Source of the DNA: an uncultured Prevotellaceae bacterium
GTDB taxonomy: Bacteria; Bacteroidota; Bacteroidia; Bacteroidales; Bacteroidaceae
Assembly (NCBI GenBank): GCA_946407895.1
Contig: CAMJQA010000001.1
Location: 1 to 64,000, forward strand
Length of the DNA: 64,000 bases
Reading direction: 5' to 3'
Shown here: positions 8,974 through 16,873 of the stretch, one piece after another
How positions within the stretch are numbered: position 1 is the stretch's first letter
How the letters are laid out: each line of letters begins with the position of its first letter
Translations under genes and position numbers: made by a program
The notes under the pieces: generated by a model
Database searches by the model: none
What the model was told of the DNA's origin: nothing
What the model saw: the letters and a program-made list of their open reading frames with translations, nothing else

Positions 8974-9591
8974 CTATGTGCTATGCACTTTCCACTTCTG
9001 TCCGTCATACTTCATCTGCAGCAGGCCGAAGCGCAGCAGTTGGGCAATAAGGCGGATGGCACGCCACCGGGGCAGGCGCGAGAGGCGGCAGAAGCGGTTC
9101 AGGGTGATCCCCTCTGCGGCCTGCCGGAAGAGCGGCAGCCACCGGCGGTCGGCCTCGTGCAGAATGCTCTCGCGGCTGCTCTGTTGCTGACGCCAAAGCT
9201 CCAGGTGGACGGGGCTGGCCACGATGTTCTGGTCGGCCACCCGCACGTAGGCCCGCTGCGAACCGTCCTCCTCGCGGGCCACAACGGGACGCCGGCTGCT
9301 GGCCTCCACCGTGCAGATAAGCACCGAGCGGCCTTCCTGGATCGTGGTCTGCATCTGGCATTCCACGGCTGGCAGGCAGAAGCTCTTGGCCGCAGCGTCT
9401 ATCATATATATTTCCTCGTCGGACTGCACACCTGCAATCCTGCCGTTATCCCTGACTCCGACCAGCAGCCGGCCGCCGTCTGTATTGGCAAAGGCCGAGA
9501 GCGAATGGGCTATCTTGCTGACGCTGCTGATGACGTACTTGAAGTCCTGCTGTTGGTGCTCGCCCTGAGCTATGAGGCTGTCCAGAGTCAT
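8974..9591 (-). CDS. AlbA_2 (Schlafen-type) domain protein
   Basis: A 205-residue protein whose first 120 residues match the AlbA_2 / divergent AAA_4 domain: an early Asp-Phe-Lys (QQQDFKYVIS), the hallmark AFANTDGGRLLVGVRDNG (about residues 35-52), and a later YVRVADQNIVAS. The C-terminal part (about 150-205) is a winged-helix-like segment. These proteins are putative nucleic-acid-binding regulators. The start at 9591 is 32 bases from the end of the SGNH gene on the same strand, so the SGNH, AlbA and DUF1846 genes may be cotranscribed. Confidence 0.82.
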   Translation of the reverse strand: MTLDSLIAQGEHQQQDFKYVISSVSKIAHSLSAFANTDGGRLLVGVRDNGRIAGVQSDEEIYMIDAAAKSFCLPAVECQMQTTIQEGRSVLICTVEASSRRPVVAREEDGSQRAYVRVADQNIVASPVHLELWRQQQSSRESILHEADRRWLPLFRQAAEGITLNRFCRLSRLPRWRAIRLIAQLLRFGLLQMKYDGQKWKVHST

Positions 9592-9623
9592 GAAGGTTCA
9601 GAATCTCTATCTCACATCTTTCA

Positions 9624-11396
9624 TCACAGTCCCAGGTAGCCTTTCAGCTTCTCTCCAATCAGGCGGTAGCCCTTCTCGCCGGGATGCAGACCGTCGCCCG
9701 TATAGAGTTCTTCGCGTATGCCCTCGCCCGTATCGTCGAGCAGAACGCGACCCGGGTCTATGAAGTGCAGCTTGGCATCGGCGTTCCTGAGTGCCTGCAG
9801 TTCCATCTGAATGCCGGCATTCACGGCCTTCACCGTCTCCAGGGCGCTGCGGCGGGGATAGATGGCCTGCACGTAGATCTCAGCCTCGGGCTGCCGTTGG
9901 CGGATGGCTTTCACCACCTGCATGACATCTCCTACTACGGCTGTCGGATCCTTCGGATAGGCCGATATGTCGTTCGTGCCTATCATGAGCACTATCTTGC
10001 GGGCCTTGTAGCCGTCCAGCTCTCCGTGGTTCAGGCGCCAGAGAAGGTTCTCCGTACGGTCCCACCCGAAGCCCATGTTCAGGACGCGCAGCTTGCCGAA
10101 GAGTTTCTTCCAGCTGTCGTCGCCCCGGTGCCAGTTATCCTTAGGCTCGCCGCTCCAGAAGTGGGTGATGCTGTTGCCTATCATCACAACATCGAAGTCG
10201 CCGCCCTCCTGTCCCATGCGCAGTACCTCCTCGTGGCGGGCATGCCAGTCGTAGTAGTCGCGCTGCTGCGTGCAGGGGTAGCGGCTCGAACGGGCAAAGT
10301 GCATCAGCGGCTCCAGCTTCTTCTCGTAGCCGTCGGCCAGGTGGCGCATGCCCAGGTCGTTGGGGTGCGTGCCGTCAACAGTATCGTCCTCCCTCAGTCC
10401 CAGTTCGTCCTTAGTCATATAATATATGCCGGGCACGCCCTCAGCCGTCAGCCGGTCGAAGGCCTCCTTCAGCCTGTCATTGGCCCGCTGGTAGGCCTGG
10501 TGACGCTTGTCGCTGGCCCGCTCGCCGGGATATCCGCAGTGCTCCACCAGCAGGATGGGTGCCTGCGACTTGCGGCGCAGCTTGTCCACACCCCGCAGGA
10601 TGCGCGGCACAATGGAGTCGAAGATGCCCGTCATATTGGGCATACAGTCGATGACGAACAGCTTAGCCGGAATCTCGCTGAGCAGGTCGAATACGGGGTC
10701 CTGCAGCTGCCCGTTGCCCGAGAAGCCCAGGTTGACCAGCGAGTAGCCCATCTCGCGCCGTATGATGTTCTGCCACGACATGCCGGGCCTGGAGGCACAG
10801 CCTCCGTGGGCAATGCTGGTGCCGTAGAAGACGATGGGCTGCTCCCTGCTTACGGGCAGGAAATCGAGCTTGCTACCCTCCTCCACGCCTATCTCCAGGT
10901 GCTTCACCTCGATGAAGAGCGGCAGGTACAGCTCGTATTCGTAACCGTAGTCCTTGTTTATATTATTATAGGTAATGTCCTCGAACCTGAACGTGATGGT
11001 GTCGCCCGACGACATATTGCCCTTCACCCAGCGGATGGTGCCGTCGCGGTCGGTGGCAAACAGGTCGAGGCCAGAGCTGCCCGTCGAGGGCATGTGGAAC
11101 ATCTGGCGCATGCCTATCCCCGTCTTGTAGCGGACGTGAATCTTGGGCGAGTTGCTGCGGAAGCAGATGGAGAGGCCCGAGGGATGGAGCGACTGGCCCC
11201 ACGGACCGTCGGGCACAACGCCCTTGGCCCGGTCGGGGAAACGGTGATAGTTGTTCTTCAACTCGTCATGCCACCAGCGGCCTTGAACAGTGGGAAAACT
11301 CTCTTGCAACGGATCCTTCCATTGCATCTGGGCATGTGCGGGACGTCCGAAAACGCAACAAAGACATGCCAAAAGGAGTGTTTTAATCAGTTTCAT
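9624..11396 (-). CDS. tandem SGNH/GDSL hydrolase, exported
   Basis: A 590-residue exported esterase with signal peptide MKLIKTLLLACLCCVFGRPA. It contains an N-terminal jelly-roll accessory domain (about 25-175) and two complete SGNH domains. Domain 1 has GTSIAHG (192-198) as block I, a Gly/Asn block at GFSGNGQ (224-230) and DGTHP (341-345) as block V. Domain 2 has GNSI (407-410), GTND (473-476) and GDGLHP (567-572). Such enzymes deacetylate or de-esterify polysaccharides and glycopeptides; a role in removing acetyl groups from dietary or cell-wall glycan is likely. The presence of two active sites in one chain is the notable point. Confidence 0.85.
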   Translation of the reverse strand: MKLIKTLLLACLCCVFGRPAHAQMQWKDPLQESFPTVQGRWWHDELKNNYHRFPDRAKGVVPDGPWGQSLHPSGLSICFRSNSPKIHVRYKTGIGMRQMFHMPSTGSSGLDLFATDRDGTIRWVKGNMSSGDTITFRFEDITYNNINKDYGYEYELYLPLFIEVKHLEIGVEEGSKLDFLPVSREQPIVFYGTSIAHGGCASRPGMSWQNIIRREMGYSLVNLGFSGNGQLQDPVFDLLSEIPAKLFVIDCMPNMTGIFDSIVPRILRGVDKLRRKSQAPILLVEHCGYPGERASDKRHQAYQRANDRLKEAFDRLTAEGVPGIYYMTKDELGLREDDTVDGTHPNDLGMRHLADGYEKKLEPLMHFARSSRYPCTQQRDYYDWHARHEEVLRMGQEGGDFDVVMIGNSITHFWSGEPKDNWHRGDDSWKKLFGKLRVLNMGFGWDRTENLLWRLNHGELDGYKARKIVLMIGTNDISAYPKDPTAVVGDVMQVVKAIRQRQPEAEIYVQAIYPRRSALETVKAVNAGIQMELQALRNADAKLHFIDPGRVLLDDTGEGIREELYTGDGLHPGEKGYRLIGEKLKGYLGL

Positions 11397-11400
11397 CGCA

Positions 11401-11408
11401 CAAAATTA
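11401..11408 (-). promoter_or_regulatory. -7 element TAATTTTG abutting the SGNH start codon
   Basis: On the minus strand TAATTTTG matches TAnnTTTG and ends only four bases before the ATG at 11396, so the transcript would begin at about the A of the start codon. Confidence 0.4.
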
Positions 11409-11440
11409 CCTTTTTTCTCTCAAATAAGCAATAAAATCAT

Positions 11441-11448
11441 TATATTTG
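11441..11448 (+). promoter_or_regulatory. -7 element TATATTTG for the LOG-family gene
   Basis: TATATTTG on the plus strand, 51 bases before the ATG at 11500. It rules out nothing downstream but places the alternative start at 11446 inside the promoter, supporting 11500. Confidence 0.55.
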
Positions 11449-11499
11449 CACGGAAAAAAGATTCAAAAGTTCAAAAAGTTCAACCCTTCAAGTACAAAA

Positions 11500-12636
11500 A
11501 TGAGAGCTAATTACCAAAAGATAACCGATGACTGGCAGCTGGCAAAGGTGCTCCACAGCGAGGAGGAGACACTGCAGCGGCTGGCATTTGTAGCCGTGAA
11601 CCTGACGGCAGAGACGGACTTGGCCATGAGCCACCACTACAAAGACTGCATCTTCATGGGCTGCACCCTGCCCTTGGGACTCAAGAGGCAGTCGCGCGAA
11701 TGCCTCTTCTTTCCCGACATGGGCGAGACGTTCCACCTGTGCAGCCACCTCTACACGGCCGAGGAACTCTATGAGGGCTACGAGCTGGACAACCCCGAGA
11801 GCTACAAGAAATGCTATGACGGACGCGTCTATCGCCACTACCTGAAGAAGGGAAAGCGGGCCGAGGACATCAAGGAGACCCTGGCACGAACCCTCCACGA
11901 CCACTCCATCAGCGACTGCCTCCACGAGTTCCTCTCGGCCTACCCGGAGCGATGCCTCGTGGGCGTAATGGGCGGACACGGACTACTGCGCACCGACCCA
12001 TCCTTCATGCAGATAGCCCACCTGAGCAAGCGGCTCACCGAGCTGGGATTCCTCATGATCTCGGGCGGAGGACCCGGGGCTATGGAGGCTACTCACCTGG
12101 GCGCATGGATGGCAGGACGCAACGAACTGGAACTGCTCGATGCCGCACATATTATGATGACGGCACCCTGCTACACCGACCCGGGATGGCTCGACACGGC
12201 CCTGCGCATCCGACAGCGCTATCCGCAAGCCGACTACCAGAGCCTGGGCATTCCCACATGGCTCTATGGCCACGAGCCCAGTACCCCGCTGGCTACCCAC
12301 ATCGCCAAGTACTTCGACAACAGCATCCGCGAGGACGGCATCCTCACCCTTGCCAAGGGAGGCATCATATACACGCCCGGCAGCGCCGGCACCCTGCAGG
12401 AGATTTTCCAGGAGGCCGTGCAGAACCACTACCTCAGCTTCGGCTATTCCAGCCCCATGATCTTCATGGGCGCCGACTACTGGAAGAATGAAATGCCCAT
12501 CTGGCCCCTGCTGCAGGACCTTGTGGCGCGCGGCAAGTACAAGAACCTGCTGCTCACCCTGAGCGACAGCCTGGAGGAAATCACGCAAACCCTGCTGGCC
12601 TTCCGGCAAGAAGGGGAACAGCAGGCAACAGAATAA
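11500..12636 (+). CDS. LOG-family nucleotide phosphoribohydrolase-like protein
   Basis: A 378-residue cytoplasmic protein. The start at 11500 (MRANYQKITDDW) is chosen because the longer reading from 11446 begins within the promoter. The C-terminal two thirds carries the lysine-decarboxylase-like Rossmann fold of LOG enzymes: GGGPGAMEATHLGAW near residue 190 and PGSAGTLQEIFQEA near 292, which corresponds to the PGGxGTxxE catalytic motif with one Gly replaced by Ser. Enzymes of this group cleave nucleoside 5'-monophosphates to base and ribose 5-phosphate (cytokinin-activating LOG, E. coli PpnN). The N-terminal extension of about 130 residues makes it closer in size to PpnN than to short LOG proteins. 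A housekeeping nucleotide-recycling role is likely. Confidence 0.82.
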   Translation: MRANYQKITDDWQLAKVLHSEEETLQRLAFVAVNLTAETDLAMSHHYKDCIFMGCTLPLGLKRQSRECLFFPDMGETFHLCSHLYTAEELYEGYELDNPESYKKCYDGRVYRHYLKKGKRAEDIKETLARTLHDHSISDCLHEFLSAYPERCLVGVMGGHGLLRTDPSFMQIAHLSKRLTELGFLMISGGGPGAMEATHLGAWMAGRNELELLDAAHIMMTAPCYTDPGWLDTALRIRQRYPQADYQSLGIPTWLYGHEPSTPLATHIAKYFDNSIREDGILTLAKGGIIYTPGSAGTLQEIFQEAVQNHYLSFGYSSPMIFMGADYWKNEMPIWPLLQDLVARGKYKNLLLTLSDSLEEITQTLLAFRQEGEQQATE

Positions 12637-12721
12637 CAGTGCCAATAGAACATAATTGGGCCTGAACTTTTTTGCGCGAGGCGGGTTTTGCAAAATTTAC
12701 ACCCGGGTTTAGATACTTTTC

Positions 12722-12783
12722 CCCTTCATCCGACATCCCCTTCATCCGATTTTTGCATTTTGCATTTTTGCATTTTTGCATTT
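12722..12783. repeat. short tandem repeats (CCCCTTCATCCGA, TTTTTGCA)
   Basis: Between two convergent genes there are two copies of a 13-14 base unit CCCCTTCATCCGA followed by four copies of TTTTGCAT/TTTTTGCA. Another example of the 7-14 base simple repeats found at gene ends throughout this window. Confidence 0.75.
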
Positions 12784-12809
12784 GAAATATGGAGCTATAT
12801 AGCTCTACC

Positions 12810-14321
12810 CTATTTCCCCGACATCATTTCCAGGGCCCGCGAGGTGGAGATGGGTTCCTCGCCCAGGTAGGCTACGATGAAGGCATCGGGGAACTTGGCA
12901 CGTATGGAGGCCAGGGTGGCCTTGGCCTGCTTGTAGTCGGTGGTGCCGCCGTAAAGGCCCTTGAACATATTGCCGCTCTTGACGAAGGTGACGGGGTAGA
13001 GGCCCTTCAGGCGTTCATCGTCCGCCTTCAGCTCGCTGCTCACAGCCACTATCTGAATGCTGAAGACGGGGATGGCGGGCGAGTTGGTAAAGCCGGACGG
13101 GGATTCGGCCTTCTCCTCCGTAGCCTTTACGCCCTGCTGCTCCTCCTTCTCTGCCTTCGCCCCATTGTCTGCTGCCTGCTGTCCGCTGTCCTTCCCGGCC
13201 TGGGCAAGGGCTGCTTTCTCAGGTGCCTTGGTTTGCACGGCCTTGTCGGCCGGAGCCTGGGGCCCGGTTTCCTCGGCCTGCGGTTCAGTAGCTGTTATGG
13301 AGTCGGGGACTTCCGCCTGCGGCTCGTCGGCGGTCTGCTGAGCATCGGCGGGGGCCTGCTGTGGGGCTTCCTCAGTCTGGGGCTGGTTGCCTGATGCGGA
13401 TTGTTCGGCCTGGGGCTGACTCGCCAGCTTCTTACCTTGTGCCGCAGCACTCTCGGCCCATTGTTGCTCCAGGGGCGGATTGTCCTGGTCCGTCACGGGC
13501 TGTGCCGCAACCTGCCCGCCCACGTTTTCGTTAGCGTTAAGGTTAGCGTTTTCGTTAGGGTTAGGGTTAGCGTTAAGGTTAGCGCTAACCTTCTCAATCT
13601 TCAGTCCGCTCTTCTTGCCGCCCGAGCTGCGCAGGGTGGCCAGTGTCTTCCTCTCCGTCTTGGCCTGAGTAGTCTGGTAGTATTCGGCCAGGGCATTATA
13701 GATGCATGCTGCAATCTCCTTTTGCCCCTTCTTGCTTGTCATGTAAGCCTCGTCCTTCATGTTGCTCAGGAAGCCAATCTCCGTCAGCACGGCAGGCATC
13801 ATGGTATGCCGCAGCACGTATAGCACCTCTGGCTTGGCGCCGCGGTCGGTAGGCCTCCCCGCCTCGTAGTAGTTCTTCTGCAGCAGCCAGGCCAGCAACT
13901 CGCTCTTGGGCAGGTTGCGGCTCTGTGCACTCTGCAGCACAGCGTCCGACAGACCCTTGGTGCTGGCAAAGAACGTCTCCGTGCCGCTGAGCAGGGGCTT
14001 CCACTCCACTGTATTCACATGTATGCTCAGGAAGAGGTCGGCATTGGCCCGGTTGGCCTTCTGGCACCGTTCGTCAAGCGAGATGTATTCGTCCGTCTCG
14101 CGCGTCAGTATGAGCTTTATGCCGGGCTTGTGCTTGCGGATTAGAGCAGCCACCTCCTTGGTGACCTCCAGCGTGATGTCTTTTTCCTGGAACTTCTTGC
14201 TCTCGCATCCCACATCCCGTCCGCCGTGCCCGGCATCAAGCACCCAGACCAGTGGCCTGAGCTTTTTTGCACCGCACAGCATCGGTATGCACAGCAATAT
14301 AAGCAAGATTCTATGTTTCAC
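12810..14321 (-). CDS. N-acetylmuramoyl-L-alanine amidase with SPOR domain
   Basis: A 503-residue exported peptidoglycan amidase. Start is taken as the GTG at 14321 because it gives a clean signal peptide (KHRILLILLCIPMLCGA); an ATG at 14345 or 14360 would prepend a stretch containing the promoter. The Amidase_3 domain (about 22-225) shows the zinc ligands and catalytic residues: LDAGHGG, Glu in FQEKDITLE, SIHVNT and LTEIGFLSN. A long Ala/Gln/Pro/Glu-rich linker follows, including an Asn-Ala/Asn-Pro repeat encoded by 6-base tandem repeats, then a SPOR domain (about 420-500, FSIQIVAVSSELK ... FIVAYLGEE) that binds septal denuded glycan. It probably splits septal peptidoglycan during division. 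Confidence 0.88.
   Translation of the reverse strand: MKHRILLILLCIPMLCGAKKLRPLVWVLDAGHGGRDVGCESKKFQEKDITLEVTKEVAALIRKHKPGIKLILTRETDEYISLDERCQKANRANADLFLSIHVNTVEWKPLLSGTETFFASTKGLSDAVLQSAQSRNLPKSELLAWLLQKNYYEAGRPTDRGAKPEVLYVLRHTMMPAVLTEIGFLSNMKDEAYMTSKKGQKEIAACIYNALAEYYQTTQAKTERKTLATLRSSGGKKSGLKIEKVSANLNANPNPNENANLNANENVGGQVAAQPVTDQDNPPLEQQWAESAAAQGKKLASQPQAEQSASGNQPQTEEAPQQAPADAQQTADEPQAEVPDSITATEPQAEETGPQAPADKAVQTKAPEKAALAQAGKDSGQQAADNGAKAEKEEQQGVKATEEKAESPSGFTNSPAIPVFSIQIVAVSSELKADDERLKGLYPVTFVKSGNMFKGLYGGTTDYKQAKATLASIRAKFPDAFIVAYLGEEPISTSRALEMMSGK
13524..13590. repeat. 6-base coding repeat in amidase linker
   Basis: On the plus strand a run of TTAGCG / TTAAGG / TTAGGG hexamers. On the coding strand it gives Asn-Ala, Asn-Pro, Asn-Leu and Asn-Glu dipeptides (NANPNPNENANLNANEN). 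Being in frame, gains or losses of a unit change only linker length. Confidence 0.85.
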
Positions 14322-14326
14322 GACTG

Positions 14327-14334
14327 CAAAAATA
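14327..14334 (-). promoter_or_regulatory. -7 element TATTTTTG abutting the amidase GTG
   Basis: On the minus strand TATTTTTG ends five bases before the GTG at 14321, the same tight arrangement as at 11401-11408; the mRNA would be nearly leaderless. Confidence 0.4.
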
Positions 14335-14417
14335 CAAAAATTTCGCATAAGTGAACACAATATGGAATATTTTTCTTTTGTTCAAGGTGAGAAATAAGAC
14401 AAGAACAATCTAATAAT

Positions 14418-14817
14418 CCATTGCTGTAGTCCTTTATCTGCCCTCAAAAACAGATAATTTATTCCATTTTATGGAATCAAAAAAAAAAGCTATCTGCGGT
14501 TGCGATTAAAAAGTAAACATTAATCTCCGTTAATAAACCGTATAATTGAATAATTTTTATTTTAATTTTTTTTAATTTTGAGCTATGCGACCCTGTTATA
14601 TGGTCACGCAGATCCATATTCGTTCAATTCGTGTTCGCTTCTTATCCAGGATTTGAATTAATTTTTATTTTAATTTTTGTTTCTAATTTTGAGCTATGCG
14701 ACCCTGTTATATGGTCACGCAGTTCCATATTCGTTCAATGCGTGTTCGCTTATTATCCAGTATCTGAAATCGTAAAAAAACCATTGCTGTAGTCCTTTAT
14801 CTGCCCTCAAAAACAGA
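14418..14817. repeat. repeat-filled region before upxY
   Basis: A 37-base direct repeat (CCATTGCTGTAGTCCTTTAT and on) stands at 14418-14454 and 14781-14817. Between the copies lie two tandem copies, period about 111 bases, of an AT-rich unit holding AATTTTGAGCTATGCGACC (14574-14592 and 14685-14703), exactly the reverse complement of the GGTCGCATAGCTCAAAATT seen at 27739 and 48119. No coding sequence is supported between 14361 and 14951. Confidence 0.85.
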
Positions 14818-14878
14818 AAAATAAGGCAAAATTATGAAAATTTATTTGTCAAAATAGTACTATATTAAAATAAAGTTG

Positions 14879-14886
14879 TACCTTTG
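14879..14886 (+). promoter_or_regulatory. -7 element TACCTTTG of upxY
   Basis: TACCTTTG matches TAnnTTTG, 65 bases before the upxY start. A TTTG upstream (14844-14847) is too far for an ideal -33 box. No inverted repeats flank it as in the invertible Bacteroides capsule promoters. Confidence 0.6.
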
Positions 14887-14898
14887 CACGCGAAGAGT

Positions 14899-14923
14899 GG
14901 CTCTCTTATGCATAAAGAGAGTC
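14899..14923 (+). promoter_or_regulatory. leader hairpin upstream of upxY
   Basis: In the predicted 5' leader, 14899-14907 pairs with 14915-14923 over nine base pairs (one G-T) with loop ATGCATA. UpxY/RfaH-type factors are recruited through leader elements, so this hairpin is a candidate recruitment or attenuation site; that role is inference. Confidence 0.5.
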
Positions 14924-14951
14924 GGAATTATGATTATCGGCAGGACACTAC

Positions 14952-15575
14952 ATGTCTGAAGCGACGTCAATTAATCTAAATATAACACCAGTGGTGGGCA
15001 CTGGCGGCGCCGTAGGCGTGCCAAAAAGCAAAAACAGCCAGTCCGATCCCGCCGTCCGTAAGTGGCTCATCGCACGGGTGCTGCCCAACACCGAGAAGTC
15101 ATCGTGCCAGAAGATCCTCGCCCTTGACTACGAGGCATTTGCCGTGACGCAGGAGGAGGTACGTTTCTGGAAGAACGGGGAACGCAAGAAGAAAAAGAAG
15201 ATACAGCGTGTCATCATCACCCAGTACATCTTCGTCCATGTCAACGACTGGGAGCGCGAGAAGCTCCTCTCCCTCATGTTCGTCAAGGGCTATATGCTCA
15301 ACCGTGCTACCTCCAGCGAGCTGCGTCAGTATGCCGTGCTCACCGACCAGGAGGTGCTGCGCCTCAAGAGCCTGACCGGTCAGGGTGACTACCCCGTCAG
15401 CTTCGTGCCCTCCGGCTTCAAGGTGGGCCAGGAGGTGAGCATCCATCTCGGCAACTACAATTACACCGCCAATATCATACGCATCCAGGGGCGTAACGCC
15501 ATGTGCATCGGGGTGCGCGTCAAGGAACTGGGCTGCGCCTATATCGAAGTGCCGCCCTATGTTCTCAGCAAATAA
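14952..15575 (+). CDS. UpxY-type transcription antiterminator (NusG family)
   Basis: A 207-residue NusG/RfaH paralogue. The NGN domain runs from WLIARVLPNTEKSSCQKILA (about 37) to MLNRATSSELR; a KOW-like C-terminal segment follows (FKVGQEVSIHLGNYN ... IIRIQGRNAMCIGVRVKELG). Length and the motif order match the Bacteroidales UpxY group, which bind the elongating polymerase at the 5' leader of their own polysaccharide operon and prevent premature termination. It is the first gene of a plus-strand series (barrel protein, small protein, two fimbrillins, then polysaccharide genes), the usual place for an UpxY gene. No UpxZ inhibitor gene was recognised next to it. Confidence 0.88.
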   Translation: MSEATSINLNITPVVGTGGAVGVPKSKNSQSDPAVRKWLIARVLPNTEKSSCQKILALDYEAFAVTQEEVRFWKNGERKKKKKIQRVIITQYIFVHVNDWEREKLLSLMFVKGYMLNRATSSELRQYAVLTDQEVLRLKSLTGQGDYPVSFVPSGFKVGQEVSIHLGNYNYTANIIRIQGRNAMCIGVRVKELGCAYIEVPPYVLSK

Positions 15576-15649
15576 AGATGCACTGCTAACTATGCGACGA
15601 AGTCTTAAACGTAAAATTGTCAAAGGTAAAAAATTATGAATAATAAACA

Positions 15650-16375
15650 ATGAAGAAATTTGCTAAACATTTCATGGCACTTGCTATAGCAATCGTGCCA
15701 TGCATGCCGTTGTATGCCTATCAAGGCGCTGAGGCCGCCGATTCAGAGGACATAGACGAGGAACGACCCTTCAAGCTGAGGGGAGAGAATGAGTGGAAAA
15801 ACTGGTTCCTGATGATTGGGGGAGGCCCCTCGGCATTCCAGGGCGACCACAACGAGGATGCCAAATTCGGCGACCGCATATATCCCGCCTTCGACCTGTC
15901 GGTGGGTAAGTGGATACTGCCCGTTCTGGGCCTACGCTTCGGCACCACACTCGATATGGTGCACACCCAGTTCCACCACGGCATGACGCCCACCGATGCG
16001 CATAATGCCAAGCTCTATCCCGAACGCCCCTGGCTCTACCGCATGCGCTACAACTCGTGGAACTTCCACGGCGACATCATGTTCAACGTAAGCAGCCTCT
16101 TCTGGAAACGTCACGACCGCGTTTGGAACCTCGTCCCCTATGTGGGATTCGGAGGCATTGCCACGTGGCACGGGCCCTGGGATGCACACTCATGGTCGCT
16201 GAACGGAGGCATACTCAACTCATTCCGCGTATGCGAACAGCTCGATGTCAACCTCGAGATCCACGCCATGGACTTCCACGACAGGGTTAACGCCGTCATT
16301 CAGGGCCACCACCACGATGGTATCGTCAACGTCATGGTAGGCCTCACATGGCATATCTCAAAGCGCGGCTTCTAA
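15650..16375 (+). CDS. outer membrane beta-barrel protein
   Basis: A 241-residue exported protein with signal peptide MKKFAKHFMALAIAIVPCMP ending near A-Y-A-Y. The mature chain starts with an acidic segment (ADSEDIDEERPF) and then repeated amphipathic strands (FLMIGGGPSAFQGDHN, YPAFDLSVGKWI, GLRFGTTLDMVHTQF, LVPYVGFGGIATWHG, VNVMVGLTWHISKRGF), the pattern of an eight-stranded OmpA/OmpX-size barrel with a terminal Phe. It lacks an OmpA peptidoglycan-binding domain. Its place between upxY and the fimbrillin-like genes suggests it serves the same surface structure, perhaps as an assembly or anchoring protein. Confidence 0.72.
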   Translation: MKKFAKHFMALAIAIVPCMPLYAYQGAEAADSEDIDEERPFKLRGENEWKNWFLMIGGGPSAFQGDHNEDAKFGDRIYPAFDLSVGKWILPVLGLRFGTTLDMVHTQFHHGMTPTDAHNAKLYPERPWLYRMRYNSWNFHGDIMFNVSSLFWKRHDRVWNLVPYVGFGGIATWHGPWDAHSWSLNGGILNSFRVCEQLDVNLEIHAMDFHDRVNAVIQGHHHDGIVNVMVGLTWHISKRGF

Positions 16376-16460
16376 TAGGGCACCTTGCCCTTGCGCGCAC
16401 ATAATATTTATAATGTAAACAAGCACTAAAGGTATAAAAGATATAAAAGATATTAAAGAT

Positions 16461-16646
16461 ATGAAGAATATGGAAAAAAGAGAGTATGACGGGCTGCAGA
16501 CCACCCGCCTTACAGTGGAGGCGCCCAACATCATGGCAACTTCTGAGGCAAAAGTAAAAGTGAAGACCGGAACCAGCTCAACCGAGGATTGGACTCCTGT
16601 TGATGGTGGCGAACTCTCGACGTCTATCACCACATCATTTGATTAA
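16461..16646 (+). CDS. small protein of unknown function (61 aa)
   Basis: A 61-residue hydrophilic protein beginning MKNMEKREYDGLQTTRLTVE and ending GGELSTSITTSFD. It has no signal peptide or membrane segment. The pattern of a charged start, an early aromatic/Leu-Thr-rich strand and a short acidic tail is common in small Bacteroidales proteins encoded beside fimbrillin or secreted-protein genes. It sits 85 bases after the barrel gene and 37 bases before a strongly folded leader RNA. No function can be assigned; the ORF is supported by context and ordinary codon use only. Confidence 0.55.
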   Translation: MKNMEKREYDGLQTTRLTVEAPNIMATSEAKVKVKTGTSSTEDWTPVDGGELSTSITTSFD

Positions 16647-16683
16647 GAAAAACAGACCCTACCCTTAACCGCATAGGTAACCT

Positions 16684-16805
16684 GGCTTTTGTCTGTCACG
16701 CCAAACCGGAAGACGAAGTCATAAAAAACGGAAAGAACTCTTTGCCGGAAACAAAGAGTTCAGTGCTTTCTGTGGCTTCGGCGTGGCATGTTTAGGGTAA
16801 AAGCC
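16684..16805 (+). ncRNA. structured leader RNA before fimbrillin gene
   Basis: Three nested helices can be read directly. The outer GGCTTTT (16684-16690) pairs with AAAAGCC (16799-16805). The middle TGTCACGCC (16694-16702) pairs with GGCGTGGCA (16780-16788), nine pairs with one G-T. The inner GAACTCTTTG (16735-16744) pairs perfectly with CAAAGAGTTC (16752-16761) around loop CCGGAAA. The element ends 68 bases before the fimbrillin ATG, and no gene fits the 227-base gap. It could be a cis-regulatory leader, an attenuator in the path of UpxY, or a free small RNA. Confidence 0.55.
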
Positions 16806-16873
16806 TGTGTCATATTCCGGCAAAAACAGATCTGAATAAAAATAACAACGAAAGCAAAAACGAAGACAAAATA

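Noticed and set aside
7430-11510. Two long plus-strand ORFs (7430-9190 and 9684-11510)
   Set aside because: They are antisense shadows of the high-GC DUF1846 and SGNH genes, which have clear family motifs on the minus strand; the plus-strand products match nothing.
14361-14951. Invertible capsule-type promoter before upxY
   Set aside because: Only direct repeats and one internal hairpin are seen; no pair of inverted repeats flanks the promoter, and no site-specific recombinase gene is in the window.
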